Assembly: GCA_900696575.1 (NCBI GenBank)
Contig: CAADHD010000024.1
Coordinates: 84,287 to 148,286, forward strand
Origin: an uncultured Bacteroidota bacterium
Lineage (GTDB): Bacteria > Bacteroidota > Bacteroidia > AKYH767-A > OLB10
Length of the DNA stretch: 64,000 nucleotides
Direction: 5' to 3'
Shown here: piece after piece, positions 17,001 to 26,900 of the stretch
How positions within the stretch are numbered: the first letter of the stretch is position 1
Layout: every line of letters starts with the position of its first letter
The notes under the pieces: generated by a model
The model's database searches: none
What the model saw: the letters and a program-made list of their open reading frames with translations, nothing else
Told to the model about the DNA's origin: nothing
Made by a program: the position numbers and the translations under genes

Positions 17001-18755
17001 CTTTCACCGGGCACAACTACAACTTATACTCTAATCAGCGTGAGCGATGCTAATTGTACAGGTACTGTTTCCGGAAGTGCCACCATTTCCGTTAATCCAT
17101 TACCGACTCCTTCTGTTACCGGAAATACCGTTTTCTGTCAAGGTGATGCAACAGTTCTTAATGCCGGTAACGGTTATCAAAGTTATGTTTGGTCTAATGG
17201 CGGCACAGGACAAACCATCAATACCGGTACTGCCGGAGTTTATGTAGTTACCGTAACTGATGGAAACGGTTGCTCCAATACGGCCTCAGTAACGGTTATT
17301 GTAAACCCGTTACCAACCCCTCAAATTACAGGAACGAACATCATTTGTGATGGCAGCACCACCACACTGAATGCCGGTAATTACACAAGCTACCAATGGT
17401 CAACCGGAAACAACAGTTCAACTCTTACTACCGGTACGGCCGGAAACTACGTAGTTACTGTAACCGATGCTAACGGATGTTCAGGAACTTCACCGGCATT
17501 CAGCTTAATTGTAAATCCATTGCCGACTGCAGTCATCAGTCAGAATTCAACAATCTGTGCAGGCCAAAGTGCTACTGTTAATTTAACATTTACCGGAACA
17601 GGACCATATAATTTTACTTACTCAAACGGATTTCAGAATTTTAACGGAAATGCTGCAGGAAACACAACTACTTTGACCATTAGTCCGGGCGTAAGCACTA
17701 CTTATACATTGGTAACTGTAAGTGATGCACACTGCACAGGAAATGTTTCAGGTAATGCCATCATTACAGTAAATCCATTGCCTACTCCAAGTGTAACAGG
17801 AGTGAATCTGATCTGTGATGGTGCCACTTCAACCTTTACCACAGGAACTTATATTTCGTACCAATGGTCTAATGGAGCCAATACGCAGCAAATAACCGTT
17901 CAGACAGCCGGTAATTATGTAGTAACCGTAACCGATGAAAACGGATGTACAGCAACAGCTTCGCGCGAACTCATTGTTAATCCTACTCCGGTAGCTAGCT
18001 TTACCAATGACAGCAGCCTTACCTGCGATAAGCCTTTCATCAATTTCTACAATTATTCATCTTATCCTCCCGGGTCTGTATTTGTTTGGGAGTTTGGGGA
18101 TGGCACTCAATCCGCTCAGGTAAGTCCTTCTCATGTTTACAATGAACCCGGAACCTATTCAGTTAGTTTAACAATCACTACTTCAAACGGTTGTACCGGT
18201 AACATCCAGCAAAACGTAGTTGTAGAATTTTTGCCTTTCCCCGTAGCCGATTTTTATACTGATAAAAAAGAAGTTAGCATTACCAACTCCACTGTACGCA
18301 TGATTGACCAAAGCCAGCATGCCGTTGCCTGGTTATGGGATTTTGGCGATGGAAACGGTTCAACCGACCGCAGTCCTGCTCACAATTTCAGCGATTATGG
18401 TAAATACAGAATCAAACAGATTGTTACCAACATAGCCGGTTGCCGTGATGAGAAAGAACAGGAAGTTTATGTAACTCCGTTCTTTGTTCCCAACGCATTT
18501 ACACCTAATGATGACGGGTTAAACGATTATTTCTTCAATGCAGGATATGAAATGAATTTACAATCCTTCCAGATGGCAATATGGAATCGTTGGGGACAGA
18601 AAGTTTTTGAAACTGATAATCCTAATTCGCAATGGAACGGAAAAGCTAAAGATGGTAAACAGGTAGCTGAAGGAGTTTATGTTTACCAGATTAAATTTAT
18701 AAATCAGTCAGGTAAAGAATACAGTTTTGAAGGTCGCGTAACTGTGCTGAAGTAA
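14082..18755 (+). CDS. Surface protein: choice-of-anchor L domain, Ig-like repeats, two PKD domains, T9SS type B sorting domain
   Basis: A 1557-residue exported protein. Signal peptide: residues 1-18 (MKKLFTLLMLGITFQANS). Residues about 20-270 match the choice-of-anchor L pattern (MRFNYIFGSDEYSDYANTGF, then DVFGFFLSG). Next are about 13 Ig-like repeats of 70 residues (two are about 87), each with a Cys near the start, a YQWS(T/N)G core and a late NGC. Two PKD domains follow (WEFGDG and WDFGDG). The C-terminus (VPNAFTPNDDGLND, then WNRWGQKVFE and WNGKAKDG) is the gliding-motility-associated type B signal. A surface or adhesin role is inferred. The hairpin terminator after it overlaps the end of the convergent gene. 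Confidence 0.92.
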   Translation: MKKLFTLLMLGITFQANSQFLVNTTPNAATMVTNLLGAGVTATSPTLNGAPPDASGTFTCTGGCNLGFASGIILTSGSANVATQANSGTGQGAAFPSSQNDPHLATLATGSIFDACVLEFDFWVASDRMRFNYIFGSDEYSDYANTGFNDVFGFFLSGPGITPSPKNIAIVPGTPSTPVAINNVNNGGPVGHGIPPPGPCMNCAYFRDNSAPVTYTTAWDGITTSLMAQSKVCPCETYHIKLAVSDVNDQVFDSGVLLEQNSFSSVGQAAIYINGVQQPNNQIIYLCPGQSVDLCVLDNLTCTSNLNYSWNGGLSGTTQCITVNQGNLAANGNYTCVITHTVNTGCFVWTSSVKVIYLTPPPAPSITPGGSTVICPGGSVNLTASPAGYNYQWSTGETTQTITASAIGTYTVTVSNQCGNTSTSITVTAGSAPASISGVTAICNGASTTLTANAGQSYQWSTGDVTQSINVGSSGTYTVTVTQAGGCTASASVNVTVNTSPTPSINGNLNICPGISTVLDAGAGYASYQWSSGGSISQFLNVSSAGTYTVTVSNAAGCTGTASVTVNLNPVPNPTITGNTTFCQGSSSTLNAGAGFSSYLWTGGSTSQTLNVTASGSYVVTVTNSSGCTASTSVNVTVNNNPSPTIAGTLAFCSGNNTTLTAPAGFANYQWSNGSATSSITVNNAATYTVTVTDANGCVGSVSATTVVNSLPSPSITGANSICQNQTTIFDAGIGYATYQWSNGGSGQTISTGTAGNYVVTVTDANGCTGSASVNLTVNPLPSPSITGNTTFCQGNNSTLNAGAGFSSYLWTGGSTSQTLNVTASGSYVVTVTDGNGCTNTASTTVTVNALPTPLITGTNTICDGNTTTLNAGIYSNYQWSTGSNNSTITTGTAGSYIVTVTDANGCVGISPSFNVIVNPLPSATVSQNSSICIGQSSSININFSGTGPFNFVYSNGIQNFNATSVTNSATITLSPGTTTTYTLISVSDANCTGTVSGSATISVNPLPTPSVTGNTVFCQGDATVLNAGNGYQSYVWSNGGTGQTINTGTAGVYVVTVTDGNGCSNTASVTVIVNPLPTPQITGTNIICDGSTTTLNAGNYTSYQWSTGNNSSTLTTGTAGNYVVTVTDANGCSGTSPAFSLIVNPLPTAVISQNSTICAGQSATVNLTFTGTGPYNFTYSNGFQNFNGNAAGNTTTLTISPGVSTTYTLVTVSDAHCTGNVSGNAIITVNPLPTPSVTGVNLICDGATSTFTTGTYISYQWSNGANTQQITVQTAGNYVVTVTDENGCTATASRELIVNPTPVASFTNDSSLTCDKPFINFYNYSSYPPGSVFVWEFGDGTQSAQVSPSHVYNEPGTYSVSLTITTSNGCTGNIQQNVVVEFLPFPVADFYTDKKEVSITNSTVRMIDQSQHAVAWLWDFGDGNGSTDRSPAHNFSDYGKYRIKQIVTNIAGCRDEKEQEVYVTPFFVPNAFTPNDDGLNDYFFNAGYEMNLQSFQMAIWNRWGQKVFETDNPNSQWNGKAKDGKQVAEGVYVYQIKFINQSGKEYSFEGRVTVLK
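15813..16555 (+). repeat. 630-bp duplicated three-domain block in the Ig-like array
   Basis: About 113 bp at 15813-15925 recur almost unchanged at 16443-16555, exactly 630 bp (three 70-residue domains) downstream, both encoding AGAGFSSYLWTGGSTSQT. This marks block duplication of domains within the gene. Confidence 0.8.
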
Positions 18756-18772
18756 GCCAAAAATCAACATGA

Positions 18773-20833
18773 TTAATAGCGCCAGGACGATTTTCTGGCG
18801 CTTTTTATTTGTGTCAGTATTTCTTCAACTGTTACTGCCGGCTGAAGGCACGATTTTTCCTGACACAGGTAAAATCTTGTTTCATCTGCATGAAATCGGT
18901 TTTTAAATAAAGATGTTTCTGATTCTTTTTCTGAAGCCCCTATCATCATATCCGGCAGATAAACAGATAAAACAGAGTTCAACTTTTTCTTTGCCTCCCT
19001 TCCGGTAATGGCCAATTCAAAGAATGGTAATGCCTTATTCAACAACAACATACCCCAATTAGAAAAAGCTGAAGAATAAGATACCATGTAAGATTCAACA
19101 AAGCGCATCATTTTAAATGCCCGTTCTTCCCATTCTGCATTACCGGTTATTCTTCCGAGCAAAAACAGCAGATTGGCATACATGCTGTTAGACGAAGGAA
19201 TTACATTGTCTTCAGTTTCTGTTAATCTGATAATCAATTTGTCATTTTTATCAGAAGTATAAAAGAGCAAGCCGGTATCCGAATCTGTAAATAGCTGATC
19301 TGCTTGTTTAGATAATTCAATAGCATGTGTTAAAAACGTTTCATCAGCCGTTACAGAGAACAGATGAATTCCTGCCAGTCCGAATGCTGCATAATCATCG
19401 GCAAAAGCATAGACCGGTTTTCTTTTGATAGCTCCCGAAATTTCATCGGGATGTGTGGAATGCAACAGTTTTCCCTCGCTGTCAGTCAAACATTGTCTGA
19501 TAAAATCAAAATTCTTCAAAGCAATACTCAAATACTCTTGATTTCCGGTGAATCGGTAAGCATCGCAACAGGCAATTAACATAAGCGCATTCCATCCAAG
19601 AATGAACTTATTATCCAAGCCGGGATGGACACGTTTTTTACGGTGTATGCCAAGAACTTTCTTCCATTCCCTGATTTTCTCATCAAGCTCCGCTTTTGAA
19701 ATATGGTAATCATCGGATAAAAACTGAAAATTCTCATTCTTCATTAATACATAATTCCCTTTCTCCCAATACCCCTTTTCATTAACGCAGAAAACCTTGC
19801 AAAAAAGCGTTGCATCGTCTCCAAGCAGTTTTTCAATTTCTTCTTTTTTCCATACATAAAATTTCCCTTCTTCACCTTCGGTATCTGCATCAAGTGCTGA
19901 GTAAAATCCAAAATCAGAAGACATCAGTTCATTAATCACAAACTGCATGGTTTCTTCAACTACCATTCTGAATGCAACAATTCCCGTAAATGCAAAAGCT
20001 GATGCATAGAGAGAAATCAATTGTGCATTATCGTAAAGCATTTTTTCGAAGTGCGGAATTTTCCATTCAGCATCCGTAGAATACCGTGCAAATCCACCTC
20101 CAATATGATCGTAAATACCACCTGAAGCCATTTTGTTCAATGTCAGTATTACTTGTTTTTTAATTTCTTCATGACCTGTTTGAAATGCATACCGCATGAG
20201 GAACTGCAGGTTTCCCGGCATAGGAAATTTAGGTACCCGTGAAAATCCTCCGTTAATACTGTCAAAGGATTCTTCATAAGACTTAACCATTGCATTAATT
20301 ATTTGCATCGCATTTTTACCTTCTGCCGGCTTACTGATAAGCTCTGTTTTCCGCAGGCCAGCTAGTAATTCATCAGCATACTGACGGCATCTTTCCGGCT
20401 CGTATTTCCATAAATCACTCACCTGTTTTAAAACATTTATCCATTGCTTACGTGGAAAAAATGTTCCGCCATAGAGGGGTTTCCCATCCGGAAGGGTAAT
20501 GCAGTTTAAAGGCCAACCTCCTTTACCTGTCATCAATTGAACCGTCTGCATATAAACTGAATCAATATCAGGCCTTTCCTCGCGGTCAACTTTTACAGGA
20601 ATAAAATGTTCATTCATTAAAGAAGCCACTTCCTCATTTTCGAAGCTATCATGCTCCATTACATGGCACCAATGGCATGTTGAATAACCAATGCTGATGA
20701 TCATCAGTTTATTTTCTTCAATTGCCCTTGACAGCGTTTGCTCATTCCATGCATGCCAGCATACAGGGTTGTAAGCATGCTGTTTTAAATAAGGGCTTGA
20801 TTCATGGATCAGTTGATTTGGTACTGAATTCAT
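18773..20833 (-). CDS. Thioredoxin-like DUF255 protein (YyaL/SPATA20 family)
   Basis: A 686-residue protein. The N-terminal thioredoxin-like domain opens with the family signature [19 protein letters not shown] and carries the CxxC motif CHWC at residues 53-56. The rest (about 200-600) is an alpha/alpha-toroid resembling a six-hairpin glycosidase, with the conserved [15 protein letters not shown] and [10 protein letters not shown] motifs. Length agrees with the family (about 670-700). Its true reaction is not established, although related proteins are called thioredoxin-domain proteins. No signal peptide is seen, so it is likely cytoplasmic. It is downstream of the giant adhesin gene but separated from it by a terminator, so it is an independent unit. 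Confidence 0.92.
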   Translation of the reverse strand: MNSVPNQLIHESSPYLKQHAYNPVCWHAWNEQTLSRAIEENKLMIISIGYSTCHWCHVMEHDSFENEEVASLMNEHFIPVKVDREERPDIDSVYMQTVQLMTGKGGWPLNCITLPDGKPLYGGTFFPRKQWINVLKQVSDLWKYEPERCRQYADELLAGLRKTELISKPAEGKNAMQIINAMVKSYEESFDSINGGFSRVPKFPMPGNLQFLMRYAFQTGHEEIKKQVILTLNKMASGGIYDHIGGGFARYSTDAEWKIPHFEKMLYDNAQLISLYASAFAFTGIVAFRMVVEETMQFVINELMSSDFGFYSALDADTEGEEGKFYVWKKEEIEKLLGDDATLFCKVFCVNEKGYWEKGNYVLMKNENFQFLSDDYHISKAELDEKIREWKKVLGIHRKKRVHPGLDNKFILGWNALMLIACCDAYRFTGNQEYLSIALKNFDFIRQCLTDSEGKLLHSTHPDEISGAIKRKPVYAFADDYAAFGLAGIHLFSVTADETFLTHAIELSKQADQLFTDSDTGLLFYTSDKNDKLIIRLTETEDNVIPSSNSMYANLLFLLGRITGNAEWEERAFKMMRFVESYMVSYSSAFSNWGMLLLNKALPFFELAITGREAKKKLNSVLSVYLPDMMIGASEKESETSLFKNRFHADETRFYLCQEKSCLQPAVTVEEILTQIKSARKSSWRY
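18778..18810 (+). terminator. Rho-independent terminator overlapping the convergent gene
   Basis: AGCGCCAG (18778-18785) pairs with CTGGCGCT (18795-18802), followed by TTTTATTT. It serves the plus-strand surface protein gene, and the same bases encode the last residues (SSWRY) of the minus-strand DUF255 protein. Confidence 0.8.
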
Positions 20834-20863
20834 GTTACAAAAGAATGAAATTCAAAACGGCAT

Positions 20864-20892
20864 AAAAAAAGCCGCTTCACAAATGAAGCGGC
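20864..20892 (-). terminator. Rho-independent terminator of the adhesin operon
   Basis: On the minus strand the stem GCCGCTTCA-TTTG-TGAAGCGGC is followed by seven T residues. It lies 24 bp after the adhesin stop codon. Confidence 0.9.
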
Positions 20893-20915
20893 TATGATTT
20901 CGCAGGGAGAATTAT

Positions 20916-23900
20916 TTAATATCTGAGTACGATGTAGCCCTGTCTTGGTTTTTTATCATCTCCGAGATCAAGAACATAGAAGTAAGTACCGGCCGGCACT
21001 TTTTTGCCGATATAGATTCCGCTGACATTAGAGTAACCGCTCCAGTCATTGTTGTAGCCGCTGGCTTTGTAAACCAGGTTGCCCCAGCGATTGTAAATCC
21101 ATATCTTATTGTTCGGATATTTTTCAATTCCTACAATCACAAATCCGTCATTCACTCCATCATTGTTTGGAGAATAACCGGAAGGAATAATCAATGTGTC
21201 GCAGAAAACCGTAACCATTACCTGTGCCGTAGCACGGCAGCCTTCGGCATTCTCTACTTCTACCGTGTAGGTTATAGATGATGGCGGGGAAGCTACCGGA
21301 TTCGGCACATTGGGATAATCCAGACCGGTGGCCGGTGTCCATGTATAATTTACGCCTCCCGATGCAAGCAGTTGTGTGCTCTCGCCAGGACAAATAATTA
21401 CATTCGGGCTTACGGTGATGTTAGCTGCAGAATTAACCGTGATATTTATAGGTTGAGAGGTAAATGTTCCGCAGGCATGCTGAATCGTTACCGTATAACT
21501 TCCCGCTACCGGAGTTACAAAGTGCGGATAAGTGGCCCCGCCCAGAGTCTGTCCGTTCAGATACCATTGGTAAGAAGCTCCCGGTATGGAGTCAGCAATC
21601 AGATAAGCCAGACTACCAACACAGATTGTTGTCGGGCCGTCTGCCTGGGCATTGAATGTGCTGAGATCGGTTACCGTAAACTCTGATTGAGCAGTACATC
21701 CATTGGCATCGGTTATCAATACAGTATAAGAGCCCTGCGAAACATTCGTAAGATTCTGTGTATTGGCTCCGTTTGTCCAATTATAAGAATATGGTGCAGT
21801 TCCGCCTACCGGATTAACAGAAATGCTTCCTCCTATTCCGGCTAGACAGTTTGAACTGCTTGTATTGCCTGTCATCATCAATGCCTGCTGAGGTTGAGTA
21901 ATTGTAGCTGACATTGTTTCAGTACAACCGTTGGCATCGGTTACTGTAACTGTGTAAGTCCCTGCGGATAGGCCTGTAACTGTTGTTCCTATTGCTCCAT
22001 TGTTCCATGCATAACTGTAAGGAGGGGTTCCTTGTATTACATTCACCGTAATCTGACCATCTGTTCCGTTATAACAGCTCACTTGATGTGAGGATGAAAC
22101 AGAAATCTGTAAAGCTCCCTGCGGTTGTGTCAATGTAATGGTTTGCGACTCTGTACAACCGTTAACATCAGTCACGGTTACCGTGTACATTCCGGCCGTA
22201 AGATTGCTGAGATTCTGGGTAGTGGCTCCGTTGCTCCAGTTGTATGTGTATGGCGCTGTGCCGGCATTCACGGTTAATTGAATGCTTCCGTTATTTCCTC
22301 CGTAGCAACTAATGTTTTGTGAAGATTGAAGCGAAACACTCAATGCTCCCTGCGGCTCTGTAATGGCGGCTGACAATGTTTCTATACATCCATTCGCATC
22401 AGTTACGGTTACGGTGTATGTTCCGGCTGCAAGGCTGCTGATGTTTTGCGTAGTGGCTCCGTTACTCCATTGATAGGTATAAGGAGCAGTACCCTGACTT
22501 ACATTGATAGTTATGCTTCCATTTGCTCCGCCATAACAACTTACATTCTGGCTGCTTTGAAGCGTAGCCGATAATGAACCTGCCGGTTGCGTTACAGTAG
22601 CTGTGAGTATTTGCGTACATCCGTTGGCATCGGTTACGGTAACAGTATATGTTCCTGAACTTACTCCGTTAAGATTCTGCGTGGTGGCGCCATTGCTCCA
22701 CAGGTAAGAATAAGGTGCTGTTCCCTGAACCACCTGAATGGTTACAGATCCGCTTGAATTACCCCGGCAATCGGCTCCACCTATAGATTGAATGGTTGCA
22801 TTCAACGCGCCCTGTGGTTGTGTCAATGTTGCACTTAATGTTTCTGTACATCCCTGATAATCCGTTACTGTTACCGTGTATGTTCCGGCAGGTACGTTTG
22901 TCAGGCTTTGCGTGGTGGCTCCATTGCTCCATTGATAAGTGTATGGCGCTGTGCCCATACTCACCAGCAAATTGATGTTTCCGGTACTTGCTCCATAGCA
23001 ACCTATATTCTGTGTTGAAGAAATATTTGCATTTAATGCTCCTGCAGGCTGTATGACTGTGGTTGTAAGCACTTCCGTACAACCATTGGCATCGGTTACA
23101 GTAACGGTGTATGTACCGGCAGGAACATTGGTTAAATCCTGAGTTACATCACCGGTATTCCATAAGTAAGAGTATGGCGGGGTGCCTGACATAACTTCCA
23201 CATCAATTATGGCATCCGTTCCCCCGTAACAGTTTACGTTTTGCTGGGAGGCAAGGTAGGCACTCAAAGCTCCGGCAGGCTCTGTAAGTGTTTGTGACAG
23301 TGTTTCTGTACAGCCGTTGGCATCCGTTACCGTTACCGTATAGGAACCCATGGTCAGGTTAGTGATGTTTTGGGTGGTAGCTCCGTTACTCCAATTAAAG
23401 GTGTAAGGAGAGGTACCTTGTATTACATTCACGATTATTTCTCCGTTGTTTCCACCATAACAGTTGATATTTTGCAACGAAACGAGCGAAACATTAAGCG
23501 CTCCTGATGGTTGTGTAATCTGCTGCGTTTGTATTTCAGTACATCCGTTTGCATCTGTTACCGTTACCGTATAGGTTCCTGCTGCAAGGTTTGAAATATC
23601 CTGGGTAGTAGCGCCATTACTCCACTGGAAGGTATAAGGCGGGGTGCCGTATCCAACACTCATGGTTATTTCTCCATCGGCATATCCATAGCAACTTACA
23701 TTCTGTGTTGCCTGCAAACTCACCTGCAGCGGACCATACGGTTGACTGACATACGCTGTCTGTACTTCCGTGCAGCCATTGGCATCCGTTATTGTTACGG
23801 TGTATAATCCATACGGTACGTTTGTAAGGTTCTGGGTGGTGGCTCCATTGCTCCAGTTATACTGATAGGGGGCCGTACCCATCGTTACTGTTGCCGTTAT

Positions 23901-26900
23901 CTCTCCGTTACTTCCTCCATAACAGCTTACATTCTGAGTTGTACTCAGGTTTACATTCAGAGCACCTGCAGGTTGTGATACAGTAGCAGCAGAAGTTGCA
24001 AAACATCCGTTGGCATCTGTTACTGTAACAGTATAAGTGCCTGAACCAAGATTTGAAATATTCTGTGTCGTAGCGCCATTGCTCCAGTTGAAAGTGTAAG
24101 GCAAAGTACCGCCTGTAACGTTCAATGTTACCATTCCATCATTACCCGCATAACAACTAACATTCTGGTTAATGTTAACCGATGTGCCCAGCGCACCTGC
24201 CGGCTGTACTATCGTAGCCGTTGTCTGGAATGTACATCCATTGGCATCGCTTACCGTTACGCTGTAGGTGCCCGCCCCTACATTGGTTAAGTCCTGTGTC
24301 GTTGTACCATTACTCCACAAGTAACTGTAGGGCTGCGTTCCCCCGTTTATGGTTAAGGTTACTGTTCCGTTATTGCCGCTGTAACACGATATGTTGCTGG
24401 TTACTGTTGCATTTCCGTTCAATGCTGCTGCCGGCTGGCTGATGGTTGCCGTTAAGTTTTCTGTACAGCCGTTCGCATCGGTTACCGTTACACTATACGT
24501 GCCCGATGGCAGGTTGCTGATGTTTTGTGTGGTAGCTCCGTTGCTCCAGTTGTATGTATATGGTGAGGTACCTTGGGTTACGTTTACCTGTATGCTGCCA
24601 TTTGCACCACCAAAACAACTTACATTCTGTGATGATTGCAGGGTTGTTGTCAAGGCTCCTGTTGGCTGGGTGATGTTTGCTGATAATGTCTGCGTACATC
24701 CATTGGCATCCGTTACGGTTATTGAATAACTTCCTGCAGCTAATCCGTTGATGCTTTGTGTGGTCGCTCCGTTGCTCCAGTTATAGGTGTAGGGTGATGT
24801 GCCCTGTGTTACATTGACCTGTATGCTGCCGTTCGTTCCGCCATAACAACTTACATTCTGTGTTGATTGCAAGGTGGCTGTCAGGGCTCCCGATGGCTGG
24901 GTGATGTTCGCTGATAATGTCTGCGTACATCCATTGGCATCCGTTACGGTTACTGAATAACTTCCTGCAGCTAATCCGTTGATGTTTTGTGTGGTGGCTC
25001 CGTTGCTCCAGTTGTAGGTGTAGGGTGATGTGCCCTGTGTTACATTGACCTGTACGCTGCCGTTCGTTCCGCCATAACAACTTACATTCTGTGATGATTG
25101 TAAGGTGGCTGTCAAAGCTCCCGATGGCTGGGTGATGTTCGCTGATAATGTCTGCGTACATCCGTTGGCATCCGTTACGGTTACTGAATAACTTCCTGCT
25201 GTTAAGCCGCTGATGTTTTGAGTTGTCGCTCCGTTGCTCCAGTTGTATGTATATGGTGAGGTGCCTTGGGTTACGTTTACCTGTATGCTGCCATTTGCAC
25301 CGCCATAGCAACTTACGTTCTGTGATGATTGCAAAGTGGCTGTCAATGCTCCCGATGGCTGGGTGATGTTTGCTGATAATGTCTGTGTACATCCATTGGC
25401 ATCCGTTACGGTTACTGAATAACTTCCTGCAGCTAATCCGTTGATGTTTTGTGTGGTGGCTCCGTTGCTCCAGTTGTAAGTGTAGGGTGATGTGCCCTGT
25501 GTTACATTGACCTGTACGCTGCCGTTCGTTCCACCATAACAACTTACATTCTGTGATGATTGTAAGGTGGCTGTCAGGGATCCCGATGGCTGGGTGATGT
25601 TCGCTGATAATGTCTGCGTACATCCGTTGGCATCCGTTACGGTTACGCTGTAGGCACCTGATGTCAGGTTGGTGATGTTTTGTGTGGTGGCTCCGTTGCT
25701 CCAGTTGTAAGTGTAGGGTGATGTTCCACCGCTTGGGTTCACAGTTACCGAACCGTTATTTCCTCCATAACAACTTACGTTGCTGTTTACTGTACTGGTA
25801 AGTGAAAGCGCTGCTGAAGGCTGTGAAATTGTTGCTGTGATGGATGCATTGCAACCATTGGCATCAGTGATAGTAGCCGTATAATTACCGGCTGCCAATC
25901 CGGTAATGCTTGATGAGGTGGCTCCTGTATTCCAAATATAGTTATAGGGAGAAGTACCGCCAGTAACTGTAATTGCTACTGTGCCATTATTTCCTCCATG
26001 GCAAAGAACACCCTGTGATACACTGATGCTGGCAGACAAAGCGCCTGCAGGTTGTGATATAGTTGCAGATGCAGAAGCAGTACAGTTATTGGCATCGGTA
26101 ATGATAACGGAATAGTTACCGGCTGCAAGGCCTGATAAATTTTGTGTGGTTGCTCCGGTATTCCATGCAAAAGTATAAGGCGAAGTTCCGCCTGAAACGG
26201 TAAGGTTAATACTGCCATTATTACCACTGTAACAGGAAATGTTGGAAGTAACAGTAGTGCTGCCCGATAAAGCAGCAGACGGCTGAGTAATGGTTTGAGT
26301 CTGTAAATTGGTACATCCGTTGGCATCTGTAATCGTCAGGGTATAGGTACCGGCAGCAAGGCTGCTTAAATTCTGAGTAGTGGCGCCTGTATTCCAGAGA
26401 TAAGAATAAGGAGCAGTACCACCGCTTACAGAAACATTGATAGCTCCATTATTTCCGGCATAACAGGAAACCTGCTGGCTTACTGTTGAACCTGAAGAAA
26501 GGGCTGCCGCTGGTTGGGTTATGGTTGCACTGCTTACCGAAGTACACCCATTTGCATCGGTAGCCGTTGCCGTATATGTCCCGGCTTGCATACCTGATAT
26601 ATTCTGGGTGGTTTGTCCCGAGCTCCAGTTGTAGGTGTAGGGTGATGTGCCTCCTGTTACTGTCAGTGTTATGCTTCCGTTGTTTCCGCCAAAACAGTTA
26701 ACCTGTTGCGAAACACCGGCTGAAGTATTCAGCGCTGCTGTTGGTTGGGTTATGGTTGCAGTTGCCGTAAAGGTGCATCCGTTCGCATCCGTTACCGTTA
26801 CGCTGTAAACTCCGGCTGCTAATCCGGTCGGATTCTGAACTGTTGAACCATTGCTCCAACTGTATGTGTATGGAGAAGTGCCTCCGCTCACTGTTAATGA

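Noticed and set aside
24781..25623. Open 280-codon minus-strand frame inside the SprB array
   Set aside because: It is in another frame of the same strand as the adhesin and stays open only because the near-identical 231-bp repeats lack stops in that phase.
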